DNA of 47,020 nt from Bacilli bacterium (GCA_028693035.1 JAQUWE010000012.1:1-47020); one strand, 5' to 3'; counted from the stretch's first letter, positions 8,279 through 17,014 are shown. Program-made: numbers and translations. The notes: generated by a model not told the origin, from the letters alone.

Positions 8279-9067
8279 ATGAATATACTTATAACAGGAG
8301 CTGCAGGTGGTATTGCAAGGGAAGTCATTTGTCAGTTAAAAACCTATCCAGTGCATCTTTATATGAGTGTTCATACAGAAATGCAATTGGAACTAGCAAA
8401 GGAAAGATATAAAAACGATTCTAATATTACTTGTTTAAAAATAGATATTACAAATAAAAAAGACCAAAAAAAAGTAGAAAATTTAGATATAGATGTACTT
8501 ATTAGTAATGCAGCCATTGGGAGTGGGTGCTCTATGGCTGAAATAGAAATTGAAAAAGTAAGAGAAAATTTTGAAGTAAATGTTTTCTCAAATTACAAAA
8601 TTATCCAAATGGTTTTAAAAAACATGATAAAAAAAGGGAAAGGTAGAATCATTATGATGGCTTCCTTGGCTGGACATTATCCAATTCCTTTTCTAGGGAG
8701 CTACTGCGCTACCAAAGCAAGTATCATTAAAATGGCAGAATGCCTTCGTAAGGAACTTTTATTGTTAGAAGCAGATATTGATGTTGTTTTGATTGAACCA
8801 GGTTTGTATCGTACCGGTTTTAATGAGGTTATGTTTGAAAACAAATATGGTATAGACAAAAAGAGCTACTTCAAAGAGGAAATAGCTCTAATACGAATGA
8901 AAGAGAGTATTTTATCGACTGTTCTATCCAAAAAGGAATATCGAACAATTGTAAAACAAATTATGAAAGCTGTTTGTGATCCTTATCCAAAAAAAGTATA
9001 TCGGGCACCGTTTTTACAAAGTACTACAATTGCCTTGTACAGAATACTTTCTGCTCTTTTAGTTTAA
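8279..9067 (+). CDS. Short-chain dehydrogenase/reductase
   Basis: 262-residue classical SDR. The cofactor loop TGAAGGIA is at 6-13, NAA at 77-79, and the catalytic tetrad is N101, S129, Y142 and K146 (SYCATKAS block). Start chosen at ATG 8279 after GAGGAGG. The C-terminal third (FNEVMFENKYGID onward, ending in hydrophobic YRILSALLV) is more variable and would set substrate specificity, which I cannot read. Its last nine bases overlap the stop of the convergent gene at 9059, so the two mRNAs are complementary at their ends. Confidence 0.9.
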   Translation: MNILITGAAGGIAREVICQLKTYPVHLYMSVHTEMQLELAKERYKNDSNITCLKIDITNKKDQKKVENLDIDVLISNAAIGSGCSMAEIEIEKVRENFEVNVFSNYKIIQMVLKNMIKKGKGRIIMMASLAGHYPIPFLGSYCATKASIIKMAECLRKELLLLEADIDVVLIEPGLYRTGFNEVMFENKYGIDKKSYFKEEIALIRMKESILSTVLSKKEYRTIVKQIMKAVCDPYPKKVYRAPFLQSTTIALYRILSALLV

Positions 9068-9778
9068 TATGTCTTTTAAATGAACAGGATGGTTGGTTAT
9101 AAAACTAAAGCGTGGAGAAGCCATCATACCTTTTGGAAGCATATCATCATCTTCTAATGATTCTGCTAACCATTCCATATCTTTTTCATCTTCGATAAGA
9201 AGCATCACTTCTTTTTCTAATGCCATTTGTTGCTCACATATTGTTTTTTTGTACATATGAACCGGAAAAATATAAATATCTACATCATCATAAGTCAAAT
9301 CAAAACCCGTCATAAATAAACCTAATTTATGATGAAACAAATCACTTTTTAAATGATGAAGAATGCGCGCATCTGTACTGACTAAAGAAATATTTTTGTT
9401 TTCTTGTTTTTCTAATATTTTCCTTATTTTATAAATATAGGTATTGTTTTTCATAGTTGTTTCAGCCAGTGTTTTCTCGGTAAAACTTGCTGTACAAAGA
9501 GGAAGGATATTTAATAATAACTTTTTATCTTTGCCTTCAAAATGTTCTAAAAGTTCACTCAATGTAATAATATCTTTTGACTTAATATCACTATAATTAA
9601 TATTCCATATATCTTTTAATGAAAATCCATTGTCCTTATCAGATCTAAAAACAACAATTTGTTCATCATTTGTCATAGAAATATCAAACATAACTCCATA
9701 GATATCTGGTGTATCAAAAATCATTTTTAAATACGTATCTATATGATAGAGTTCATTCTTATGCATTATTATATTCAT
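9059..9778 (-). CDS. GDPD-like TIM-barrel protein, probably without normal catalytic residues
   Basis: 239 residues. The N-terminal region (IYGVMFDISMTNDEQIVVFR) matches the second strand of glycerophosphodiester phosphodiesterases (typically G-x-E-x-D-x-T-DG-x-VVxHD), and LSELLEHF...LLLNILP resembles the following LeeVL...lnIEiK block. The first barrel His-Arg-Gly, the metal Glu (Phe here) and the usual HD (RSD here) are absent, so hydrolysis of glycerophosphodiesters is doubtful. AGGTGATG supports the ATG at 9778 rather than the two starts just upstream. Convergent with the SDR gene. A regulatory or binding role is possible; the family call is moderate. Confidence 0.5.
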   Translation of the reverse strand: MNIIMHKNELYHIDTYLKMIFDTPDIYGVMFDISMTNDEQIVVFRSDKDNGFSLKDIWNINYSDIKSKDIITLSELLEHFEGKDKKLLLNILPLCTASFTEKTLAETTMKNNTYIYKIRKILEKQENKNISLVSTDARILHHLKSDLFHHKLGLFMTGFDLTYDDVDIYIFPVHMYKKTICEQQMALEKEVMLLIEDEKDMEWLAESLEDDDMLPKGMMASPRFSFITNHPVHLKDILN

Positions 9779-9932
9779 TTTCATCACCTAGTATAAGATA
9801 TGCAAGAAAAAAGAAAATAGTAGGATACTTAGGTAAACAAAATGGTGTATATTTTTCACTATAAAAGTTAGATTTATAGCAAGGCTTATTTTTTGAGAAG
9901 TATTGAAAAAGGAATTATTTTGAATTTTAGTA

Positions 9933-9961
9933 TTGTCAAATGATTTATTATTTGCTATAAT
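9933..9961 (+). promoter_or_regulatory. Promoter of tRNA-Met
   Basis: TTGTCA (9933-9938), a 17-base spacer ending in TGC, and TATAAT (9956-9961), 19 bases before the tRNA. Confidence 0.8.
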
Positions 9962-9980
9962 GAATTTGTTCATTTGAAAT

Positions 9981-10057
9981 GGCGATGTAGCTCAGTTGGC
10001 TAGAGCACCTGGTTCATACCCAGTAGGTCGGTGGTTCGAATCCACTCGTCGCTACCA
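9981..10057 (+). tRNA. tRNA-Met (CAU), elongator type
   Basis: A complete 77-nt cloverleaf with encoded CCA. Acceptor GGCGATG pairs with CGTCGCT including two G-U pairs; the D arm is GCTC/GAGC; the anticodon arm CCTGG-TTCATAC-CCAGT reads CAT; the T arm has the TTCGAAT loop. It starts with G1 and lacks the GGG/CCC anticodon stem of initiators, so it is not the initiator. It closely resembles Bacillus elongator tRNA-Met. tRNA-Ile(CAU), read after lysidine modification, is not fully excluded from sequence alone. Confidence 0.93.
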
Positions 10058-10069
10058 AATATGATAAGT

Positions 10070-10098
10070 AACCTGATGTATCATCAGGTTTTTCTTTT
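10070..10098 (+). terminator. Terminator of tRNA-Met
   Basis: Perfect 8-bp stem AACCTGAT-GTATC-ATCAGGTT followed by a T-rich tail. Confidence 0.85.
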
Positions 10099-10133
10099 GT
10101 GTAAATAGGCTATACATATAAAACGACCTGTGT

Positions 10134-10139
10134 TATAAT
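10134..10139 (+). promoter_or_regulatory. -10 of the PNPOx-like gene
   Basis: TATAAT, with a weak TATACA -35 candidate at 10111-10116 and 17-base spacing; AGGAGG follows before the ATG at 10159. Confidence 0.5.
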
Positions 10140-10158
10140 TCTAATATAGGAGGTTAAT

Positions 10159-10560
10159 ATGAATCAAAATATAGCTATAGAAACAGCACTTGAAGTCATT
10201 AAAACAAATAACTTTGCTTTGATTGGAACGGTCAATCAAATGGGGAATCCAAATATTAAGGCTCTTGTTAAAATTAATAATGATGGTTTAAAAAAGTTTT
10301 ATTTTAATACCCAAAGTAACTCAGTAAAGGTAAGTCAAATGAAAAATCATAAAGAAGGTTGTGTTTATTTCTTTGATGGCATGCAACATATTGGTGTTTT
10401 ATTAGAAGGTGAATTTAATATTATAGATAATGTAGATGCTGGCATTTCTGAAATTTACCAAGCAGTAGAAACAGGTAAGTTTGATTTATGTACAGTAGAA
10501 TTCACACCAAAAACATTGAGTCTTTACAAAGATTATGATACTGAAGTAGTTGATTTATAA
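10159..10560 (+). CDS. Pyridoxamine 5'-phosphate oxidase-like flavin-binding protein
   Basis: 133 residues with the split-barrel pattern of small PNPOx-like proteins: an N-terminal helix, ALIGTVNQMGNPNIKALVKI, then FYFNTQSNSVKVSQMKNH, GCVYFF and VLLEGEFNII. In this family the TQSNSVKVSQM segment contributes to FMN phosphate binding. Such proteins are mostly flavin reductases or general stress proteins; true PNPOx activity is unlikely given the short length. It is a single gene with its own promoter and terminator. Confidence 0.75.
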   Translation: MNQNIAIETALEVIKTNNFALIGTVNQMGNPNIKALVKINNDGLKKFYFNTQSNSVKVSQMKNHKEGCVYFFDGMQHIGVLLEGEFNIIDNVDAGISEIYQAVETGKFDLCTVEFTPKTLSLYKDYDTEVVDL

Positions 10561-10575
10561 TAATTTATACTTTAA

Positions 10576-10600
10576 AAGCTAGGAAAACCTAGTTTTTTTT
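10576..10600 (+). terminator. Terminator of the PNPOx-like gene
   Basis: CTAGG-AAAA-CCTAG with a T8 tail. Confidence 0.8.
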
Positions 10601-10606
10601 ATTGCA

Positions 10607-10637
10607 TAAAAAAAGAATATCCAATAGAGTATTCTTA
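10607..10637 (-). terminator. Terminator of the TM2 gene
   Basis: On the minus strand AAGAATA and TATTCTT pair around a 10-base loop, followed by T7. Confidence 0.75.
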
Positions 10638-10664
10638 AGAAACAATACTTCGTCTAAACCTATT

Positions 10665-10892
10665 TTATACTAAAATATTTCCATTCACATCTGCTGTTTT
10701 ACATAAAGCAGCAATGAAATCAAATACAGAAATAATGGTAGGAATATACGTCCAACAAAGTAATAAATACAGTAAACCAATATTAGTTTTACCCGCATAC
10801 ATTTTGTGAATACCAATACTACCAAGAAAAAGGGCTAGAATACAGTATATAATTTTATTGACATGTTCCTCTTTATTATTAAATAGACTCAT
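10665..10892 (-). CDS. TM2-domain membrane protein
   Basis: 75 residues. After a short polar N-terminus (MSLFNNKEEH), two membrane helices are joined by the TM2 signature: LALFLGSIGIHKMYAGKTNIG, then a WTYIPTIISVFDFI helix with the conserved late Asp. The role of TM2 proteins in bacteria is not settled. ATG 10892 is preferred over 10910 because AAAGAGG lies between them at the right distance. A minus-strand -10 (TATAAT, 10942-10937) precedes it. Confidence 0.8.
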   Translation of the reverse strand: MSLFNNKEEHVNKIIYCILALFLGSIGIHKMYAGKTNIGLLYLLLCWTYIPTIISVFDFIAALCKTADVNGNILV

Positions 10893-11052
10893 TGTTTTTA
10901 CCTCTTTCATGCATGGTTTTATAAATTATTGTATTTATTATAACATGGTTTTTTAAAATATAGAAGATATTATCCTTATTTAATTAGTTATATAAGATTT
11001 GATTTTGTATAAAAAAAGTGTTATTATATAAATATTTCAGGGAGGAATTACA

Positions 11053-11694
11053 GTGAAAGAAAATAGTATAATTAAAAAAGAAATTACAGAATTAGAAGAA
11101 GCACTATACAGTTACATTACAATGAGATATCCTCATATTAATACAGACACAGAAGAAGTTCAACAATTTATAAAATATGAATTGGTACAAAAATACAAAA
11201 GAGAATATACTTTATCAGAAAGTGCTATCACAGATATGTTAAGGAATGGAAAATTACAGGGATATATAGAGACTCTAATGGACAAGAAAAATTTTAAAAA
11301 GAGAAAGTACCCATATCAAATCAAAGAAAATTTTGAGAAAAAAATGGCAATTCAGTACTATGATGAAGAAGGAAAATTTGTAACAGGAACTAGAAATACA
11401 ATAATGTATTTTCCAGTCCCTAAATCTTTTGCAAATGCAGTTGTAAGTGAAAGACATGAAATTAACGGAAACATTTGTCATTTTCGTACCACATATGCTG
11501 CAGACAAATTTGCCTCTAACCAAGACAAAGAGAAATATGCAGTAGAAGAAATTTGTTTCTCTACCGTCAAGAGACTATGGTTCAAAAGTATGCAATATCA
11601 TGGAATGTTTGATACAAAAGACATTTCTTCTCGTACAACAAATGAAAAACAATATATATTAATTCCTAATCAAAAGAAAAATATGCATTTATAA
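11053..11694 (+). CDS. Protein of unknown function (213 aa)
   Basis: No family recognised. The GTG start is supported by GGGAGGA seven bases upstream. The protein is soluble and Lys/Glu-rich; the first 100 residues look helical, and the rest is mixed with several aromatic residues (QYYDEEGKFVTGTRNTIMYFPVP, then HFRTTYAADKF). No signal peptide, membrane helix, zinc motif or recognisable catalytic motif is visible. It stands alone between a promoter-containing spacer and a terminator. Confidence 0.6.
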   Translation: MKENSIIKKEITELEEALYSYITMRYPHINTDTEEVQQFIKYELVQKYKREYTLSESAITDMLRNGKLQGYIETLMDKKNFKKRKYPYQIKENFEKKMAIQYYDEEGKFVTGTRNTIMYFPVPKSFANAVVSERHEINGNICHFRTTYAADKFASNQDKEKYAVEEICFSTVKRLWFKSMQYHGMFDTKDISSRTTNEKQYILIPNQKKNMHL

Positions 11695-11696
11695 AA

Positions 11697-11732
11697 AAGA
11701 TCTGCAAAAACGCAGGTCTTTTTATTTTAATT
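11697..11732. terminator. Probably bidirectional terminator between convergent genes
   Basis: A 9-bp stem (AAGATCTGC with GCAGGTCTT, one G-U pair) and loop AAAAAC. A-rich and T-rich flanks on both sides would serve the 11053 gene and the minus-strand 11722 gene, whose end overlaps it. Confidence 0.75.
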
Positions 11733-12111
11733 TCTTTTCTAACAATTCTTTTAATTCATCTACTTTAGAAAACTCATCATTTTGTACATTTTTTAAATGA
11801 CTTCTAAAATGTAGGATTAATTTTACAACAACAAAAGCAAAAGTAGAGAAAATAAGAATAATACCAAGTAAATACAAATCAAAAGCGAGTAAAATCACCC
11901 CAAAAGAAAGGGTAACAAAAGCAAAAATCAAGATAAAAGTATACATCATTCTTGTTTTTAATTCATCTTCTAAAGTATTTACTTTTCCTTTTAAATATTT
12001 TACTTCATCCGCATTCGATAAATGGAGATTGCGAATTACATTATTGTAAATAAGTTCCTCTCTTGTTTTTTCTCCTTGTATAACAAGATTTATTTTTTCG
12101 TCATTTTTCAT
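11722..12111 (-). CDS. Small membrane protein with two helices and a coiled-coil-like N-terminus
   Basis: 129 residues, not assigned to a family. Residues 1-52 are charged and helical (KGKVNTLEDELKTR suggests a coiled coil); two adjacent membrane helices cover about 55-75 and 78-99; the tail (KVDELKELLEKKLK) is amphipathic and charged. Both termini are probably cytoplasmic. The ATG is preceded by AAGGGGGA, and its promoter is at 12137-12164. Confidence 0.6.
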   Translation of the reverse strand: MKNDEKINLVIQGEKTREELIYNNVIRNLHLSNADEVKYLKGKVNTLEDELKTRMMYTFILIFAFVTLSFGVILLAFDLYLLGIILIFSTFAFVVVKLILHFRSHLKNVQNDEFSKVDELKELLEKKLK

Positions 12112-12136
12112 TTTAGTTCCCCCTTAGATACCGTAT

Positions 12137-12164
12137 ATTATAACACATTTTCTTTATTTGTAAA
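12137..12164 (-). promoter_or_regulatory. Promoter of the 11722-12111 gene
   Basis: On the minus strand TTTACA (12164-12159), a 16-base spacer, and TATAAT (12142-12137). Confidence 0.7.
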
Positions 12165-12250
12165 GGAAAATAAGGGAATAATAAAAAGAATATTCTTCAT
12201 AATAATTTATATAAAACTATGGTAAATTATGAAAAAAATAAAAAAAAGGG

Positions 12251-12279
12251 TTTACAAATGACAACTTGTCATATATAAT
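12251..12279 (+). promoter_or_regulatory. Promoter and TetR operator of the multidrug exporter operon
   Basis: TTTACA (12251-12256) and TATAAT (12274-12279) with a 17-base spacer. The spacer contains the perfect palindrome ATGACAA-C-TTGTCAT (12258-12272). A repressor bound there would block both promoter elements. The first gene of the operon encodes a TetR protein, so autoregulation is the natural inference. Confidence 0.8.
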
Positions 12280-12308
12280 GATGTAGGTCTAGGAAAGAGG
12301 AGATAAAT

Positions 12309-12932
12309 ATGCCAAGCGACACTTTCTTGAATTTAAGAGAAGATAAAAAGAAAAGATTAATAGACGCCGCTATGACAGAATTTTCAGCCCATCTTTTAGA
12401 GGATGCATCCATCAATCAAATCATCAAAAACGCAGGGATTTCAAGAGGTAGTTTTTATATGTATTTCAAAGACAAAGAAGATATATATGGATATCTTTTA
12501 AGTAGATATAAAGAGAAACTTCATAAATCAATTTTTACTAATTTAGAAAAAAATGAAGGAGATTTTATTAAAGCATGGCATGCTGTATTTATCGAAATTA
12601 TAGATTTCTGTAAACATGCGAAGGAAGCTTCTTTTTTTAAAAACATTTTTCTAAATCTACGTTTTTCTAATGAACAACAATTTCATTTTAAACCATCTAA
12701 AGAAGAAAAGGAAAAATGGAATAAAAAAGTATTAGATGCGATTTGTAAAAAACATTATAAAACAGAAGATAAAGATGAATTATTAGATGCATTTCTTTTT
12801 GTAATGATGATGACCCATATGTCTGTGGTCCATACCTTTGTACACCAAGACAATGCCGAAGAAGAAAAGAAAAAATACGAAAACCGTTTAAAGTGGTTCC
12901 AACAAGGACTATACAAAGAGGAGGAAAAATAA
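12309..12932 (+). CDS. TetR-family transcriptional repressor
   Basis: 207 residues. The N-terminal helix-turn-helix matches TetR: AAMTEFSAHLLEDASINQII, KNAGISRGSFYMYFKDKEDIY, then the helical ligand domain. The C-terminal two-thirds is variable, as usual, and rich in Phe, His and Met, suiting a hydrophobic ligand. AAGAGGAG precedes the ATG. The gene lies one base from the two exporter subunits, so I infer that it senses exported compounds and represses its own operon through the 12258-12272 palindrome. Confidence 0.9.
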   Translation: MPSDTFLNLREDKKKRLIDAAMTEFSAHLLEDASINQIIKNAGISRGSFYMYFKDKEDIYGYLLSRYKEKLHKSIFTNLEKNEGDFIKAWHAVFIEIIDFCKHAKEASFFKNIFLNLRFSNEQQFHFKPSKEEKEKWNKKVLDAICKKHYKTEDKDELLDAFLFVMMMTHMSVVHTFVHQDNAEEEKKKYENRLKWFQQGLYKEEEK

Positions 12933-12933
12933 C

Positions 12934-15180
12934 GTGAAACATATTTTTAAACATTTAAGAAAGTCATGGAAAGCCCTTGCTATTATTGTTGTTTTATTAG
13001 CAGTGCAAGCTATTTGTGACTTATCACTTCCAGATTATACCTCTCGCATCATCAATGTGGGAGTACAACAGTCAGGAATTGAAAATGCCGCACCAACAGT
13101 CTTAAGCAAAAGTACAATGGAAGAGTTTTTATTATTAACCAATGATAAAGATGCTTCTGTAATTAAAAAGTCATATAAAGTATTAGAATACAAAACAATG
13201 ACAAAAACAGAAAAAGAAAAATACGAAAAAAAATATCCAATCATAAAAGAAGAAAATGTATATCTTTTAAAAAATATTTCTGAAAAAGAAACAGAAGAAT
13301 TAAGTGATATTTTATCTCGACCAATGTTTGCCCGTTACATGCTTACTTCTGATAGTAAACAAAGCAAACAAGTACAAGAACAGATCAAACAAAATATGCC
13401 AGAATCTATGAGAAATCTAGATGTTATGACTATTTTAAAAAGTCTTCCAAAAGAACAAGTAAAACAAATGCAAAAGGAAACAGATAAATCTTTTGCAAAA
13501 ATACCAGATTCAATCATTTCACAAAGTGCGATTTCTTCTATAAAAGAAGAGTATCAAAAAGTAGGTCTTGATACAGAACAAATGCAATCTCATTATATTA
13601 TTTTTGCAGGACTTAAAATGCTTGCTATCGCACTTCTTAGTATGATTTGTACAATTGGAGTTGCTTTTATAGGTTCTAAAACTGCAGCTCGTTTGGCACA
13701 GAATTTAAGAAACTCTGTATATGAAAAGGTACTATCTTTTTCAACTACAGAATTCAAACAATATGGAGTAGCTTCTCTTATTACAAGAACCACAAACGAT
13801 ATCCAACAAATTCAAATGTTAATGGTTTTTGCTCTTAGAATCATTTTCTATGCCCCTATTATCGGAGTAGGAGGGGTTATTAAGGTTTTACAAACCAATA
13901 CCTCTATGGCTTGGATCATTGCCCTTGCTATCGCTATTATTTTATGTATTATGTTATTTATGTTCTTTGTAGCGATGCCAAGATTTAAAAAAGTACAAAA
14001 ATTAATTGATAGATTAAACTTAGTTACTAGAGAAATATTAAATGGCATTCCTGTAGTAAGAGCTTTCAGTAATCAAAAACATGAAGAAAAAAGATTTGAT
14101 AAAGCAAACATGGATTTAAAGAAAAATACTTTATTTGTAGATAGACTTATGTCTTTATTGATGCCAACTATGATGTTTGTTATGAATGCTATTTGTATTT
14201 TAATCGTTTGGAAAGGTGCACACAGCGTCAATGATGGTGTGATGCAAGTAGGAGATATGCTAGCCTTTATCCAGTATACTATGCAAATTGTCATGGCATT
14301 CCTTATGGTTTCTATGTTTTCTATTATGCTTCCAAGAGCAGGTGTATCTGCATCTCGTGTATCAGAAGTGTTAAATACAAAACCAGTGATTACGGAACCA
14401 AAAAATCCAAAAACATTTAGTAAAAGAATCAAAGGTTTAGTGGAATTTAAAAATGTAACTTTCCGTTATTCAGATAGTGATGAAGATGTTTTAACAGATA
14501 TTACTTTCACGGCTAAACAAGGAGAGACAACTGCCTTCATCGGAAGTACAGGAAGTGGAAAGTCTACACTGATTAGTTTAATCCCAAGACTATTTGATGT
14601 AACAAAAGGAGAAATCCTTATTGATGGTGTCAATATTAAAGAAGCAGCAACCGAAGATCTACATAAAAAAATAGGTTTCGTTCCACAAAAAGGAATCTTA
14701 TTTTCAGGTACGATTGCTTCTAATTTAAGATATGGTAAAAAAGAAGCTACAGATGAAGAAATGGAAAAAGCAGCTTCTATCGCACAAGCAACAGAATTTA
14801 TCGCTTCTAAAAAAGAAGGATATGAGATGCCAATTGCACAAGGTGGTACCAATGTTTCTGGTGGACAAAAACAAAGACTTTCCATTGCAAGAGCGATTGC
14901 AACTGATCCTGAAATCTACATTTTTGATGACAGTTTTTCAGCATTAGATTTTAAAACAGATGCAGCTCTTAGAAAAGCCCTTAAAAGTGAAACAAAAGAA
15001 GCTACTGTTTTAATTGTAGCCCAAAGAATTAGTACCATTATGCATGCAGATCAGATTATCGTTTTAGATGAAGGAAAAATTGTTGGCAAAGGAACTCATA
15101 AAGAGCTTCTAAAAACATGCGATGTTTATACAGAAATTGCTTCATCACAACTTACAAAGGAGGAACTAGAAAATGAGTAA
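12934..15180 (+). CDS. Heterodimeric multidrug ABC exporter, half with the degenerate ATP site
   Basis: 748 residues: six helices fused to a nucleotide-binding domain, with an unusually large polar insert (about residues 40-215) between helices 1 and 2, outside the cell by topology. NBD motifs: Walker A GSTGSGKS (about 535), signature NVSGGQKQR and Walker B IYIFDD. The catalytic Glu is Asp (D666) and the H-loop His is Gln (Q697), as in the non-catalytic half of BmrCD/TM287-288-type heterodimers. The GTG start follows AGAGGAGG. The gene overlaps its partner by 8 bases. Aromatic or cationic drugs or lipids are typical substrates of the family; the specific one is unknown. Confidence 0.9.
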   Translation: MKHIFKHLRKSWKALAIIVVLLAVQAICDLSLPDYTSRIINVGVQQSGIENAAPTVLSKSTMEEFLLLTNDKDASVIKKSYKVLEYKTMTKTEKEKYEKKYPIIKEENVYLLKNISEKETEELSDILSRPMFARYMLTSDSKQSKQVQEQIKQNMPESMRNLDVMTILKSLPKEQVKQMQKETDKSFAKIPDSIISQSAISSIKEEYQKVGLDTEQMQSHYIIFAGLKMLAIALLSMICTIGVAFIGSKTAARLAQNLRNSVYEKVLSFSTTEFKQYGVASLITRTTNDIQQIQMLMVFALRIIFYAPIIGVGGVIKVLQTNTSMAWIIALAIAIILCIMLFMFFVAMPRFKKVQKLIDRLNLVTREILNGIPVVRAFSNQKHEEKRFDKANMDLKKNTLFVDRLMSLLMPTMMFVMNAICILIVWKGAHSVNDGVMQVGDMLAFIQYTMQIVMAFLMVSMFSIMLPRAGVSASRVSEVLNTKPVITEPKNPKTFSKRIKGLVEFKNVTFRYSDSDEDVLTDITFTAKQGETTAFIGSTGSGKSTLISLIPRLFDVTKGEILIDGVNIKEAATEDLHKKIGFVPQKGILFSGTIASNLRYGKKEATDEEMEKAASIAQATEFIASKKEGYEMPIAQGGTNVSGGQKQRLSIARAIATDPEIYIFDDSFSALDFKTDAALRKALKSETKEATVLIVAQRISTIMHADQIIVLDEGKIVGKGTHKELLKTCDVYTEIASSQLTKEELENE

Positions 15181-17014
15181 AAAAAGTAAGACAAAAACTC
15201 CTGTTGGAGATAAAAATAGTCCTATGTCTACTGAAAAAGCAAAAGACTTTAAAGGAACTATGAAAAAACTATTTACTTATCTTGGCAAATATAAAATTCA
15301 GTTATTCTTTGTCTTCCTCTTTGCTATAGGAAGTTCTGTATTTTCAATTGTAGGACCCAAAATTTTAGGAAACGCTACTACTGAAATATTCAATGGTTTA
15401 ATTGGAAAAGTACTTGGTACATCAGCAGGTGTTAACTTTACTAAAATATCAGGTATTTTACTTACCCTTTTAGGTCTTTACTTAATTAGTATGATTTTTT
15501 CTTACATCCAAGGTATTATTGTGACTGGGGTAGGACAAAATGTAACCTACCAACTACGTAAACAAATTTCTGCTAAAATACATAAATTACCTATGAACTA
15601 TTTTGAATCAAGAACAACAGGAGAAACATTATCAAAAGTAACAAATGATGTAGATACAATCAGCCAGGCTATGGATCAAAGTTTGGCACAAATTATATCT
15701 TCTGTTACATTAGTAATCGGTGTTATTATCATGATGTTTACCATCAGTCCTCTTATGACATTCGCAACACTTCTTATCGTTCCTCTTTCTGTTGTCCTTA
15801 TCGCAGTTGTGATTTCTAAAAGCCAGAAACATTTTGCGAGACAACAGGAATATTTAGGACATATCAATGGTCAAGTAGAAGAAGTTTATGGAGGTCATGA
15901 TGTTGTTACTATTTTTAATGGAAAAGAAGAAGCTTTAAAAAATTTTAAAGAAACAAATGAGGTTCTATATACCTCTGCTTGGAAAAGTCAATTTTTATCA
16001 GGTATGATGCATCCTATTATGATGTTTGTTGGAAATATAGGGTATGTAATGGTTTCTATTCTAGGAGGATGGCTTGTTATTCAAAATAAAATTCAAGTTG
16101 GAGATATCCTTTCCTTTACGCAGTATGTTAGAAACTTTATGAATCCTATTGCACAAGCAGCGCAGGTTATGAATTTATTACAATCACTTGCTGCTGCTGC
16201 CGAACGTGTTTTTGGTTTCCTTGAGGAAGAGGAAGAAGTAAAAACAATAGAAAATCCTGTTTCACAAGATGAAATAAATGGAAATATTGTCTTTAAAGAT
16301 GTGTCATTTGGATATAATGAAAACAAAACAGTAATCAACTCTTTTAGTGCACAAGTTAAAAAAGGACAAAAAATAGCAATCGTAGGTCCTACTGGTGCTG
16401 GAAAAACAACCATTGTAAAACTATTGATGCGTTTCTATGATGTAAATAAAGGAAGTATTGAAATAGACCATCATAATATTAAAGATTTTGATCGTAATGC
16501 ACTTAGAGATCAATTTGGAATGGTTTTACAAGATACATGGCTTTATAATGACACCATTCGTGAAAACATTCGGTATGGAAAGCTTACTTCTACCAATGAT
16601 GAAGTAGAAGATGCAGCCATCAGTGCCCATGTAGATCATTTTATTAGAACCCTACCAGAAGGATATGACATGGTTTTAAATGAAGAAGCTGACAACATCT
16701 CACAAGGACAAAAACAACTTCTTACAATAGCCCGTGTCATTCTAAAGGATCCTAAAATCTTAATCTTAGATGAAGCTACTTCTTCTGTAGATACAAGAAC
16801 AGAAATCCTAATTCAAAAAGCAATGGACCATTTAATGGAAGGGCGCACTAGTTTTATTATTGCCCACCGTCTATCAACCATCCGTAATGCTGATTTGATT
16901 TTGGTAATGGACAATGGAGATATTGTAGAACAAGGAAATCATGAAGATTTACTTAGCAAAAATGGTTTTTATTCAAAACTATACAATTCACAATTTGAAG
17001 AAATTCCAGAATAG
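15173..17014 (+). CDS. Heterodimeric multidrug ABC exporter, half with the catalytic ATP site
   Basis: 613 residues: a short polar N-terminus, six helices (about 38-345), and an NBD with Walker A GPTGAGKTT, Walker B LILDEAT with catalytic Glu534, and H-loop IIAHRLST. Its signature is degenerate (NISQGQKQLL instead of LSGGQ). This complements the partner, whose signature is normal but whose catalytic residues are not, so the dimer should have one working composite ATP site. AAGGAGG and an 8-base overlap with the partner gene support coupled translation. It ends the TetR operon. Confidence 0.92.
   Translation: MSKKSKTKTPVGDKNSPMSTEKAKDFKGTMKKLFTYLGKYKIQLFFVFLFAIGSSVFSIVGPKILGNATTEIFNGLIGKVLGTSAGVNFTKISGILLTLLGLYLISMIFSYIQGIIVTGVGQNVTYQLRKQISAKIHKLPMNYFESRTTGETLSKVTNDVDTISQAMDQSLAQIISSVTLVIGVIIMMFTISPLMTFATLLIVPLSVVLIAVVISKSQKHFARQQEYLGHINGQVEEVYGGHDVVTIFNGKEEALKNFKETNEVLYTSAWKSQFLSGMMHPIMMFVGNIGYVMVSILGGWLVIQNKIQVGDILSFTQYVRNFMNPIAQAAQVMNLLQSLAAAAERVFGFLEEEEEVKTIENPVSQDEINGNIVFKDVSFGYNENKTVINSFSAQVKKGQKIAIVGPTGAGKTTIVKLLMRFYDVNKGSIEIDHHNIKDFDRNALRDQFGMVLQDTWLYNDTIRENIRYGKLTSTNDEVEDAAISAHVDHFIRTLPEGYDMVLNEEADNISQGQKQLLTIARVILKDPKILILDEATSSVDTRTEILIQKAMDHLMEGRTSFIIAHRLSTIRNADLILVMDNGDIVEQGNHEDLLSKNGFYSKLYNSQFEEIPE

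Noticed and set aside
9788-9973. 61-codon minus-strand open frame before the tRNA
   Set aside because: It has no Shine-Dalgarno site, an odd composition, and runs antisense through the tRNA promoter.
12022-12225. Plus-strand open frame across the 12.1 kb spacer
   Set aside because: It covers the end of the opposite-strand gene and its promoter and has no ribosome site; it is a chance frame.
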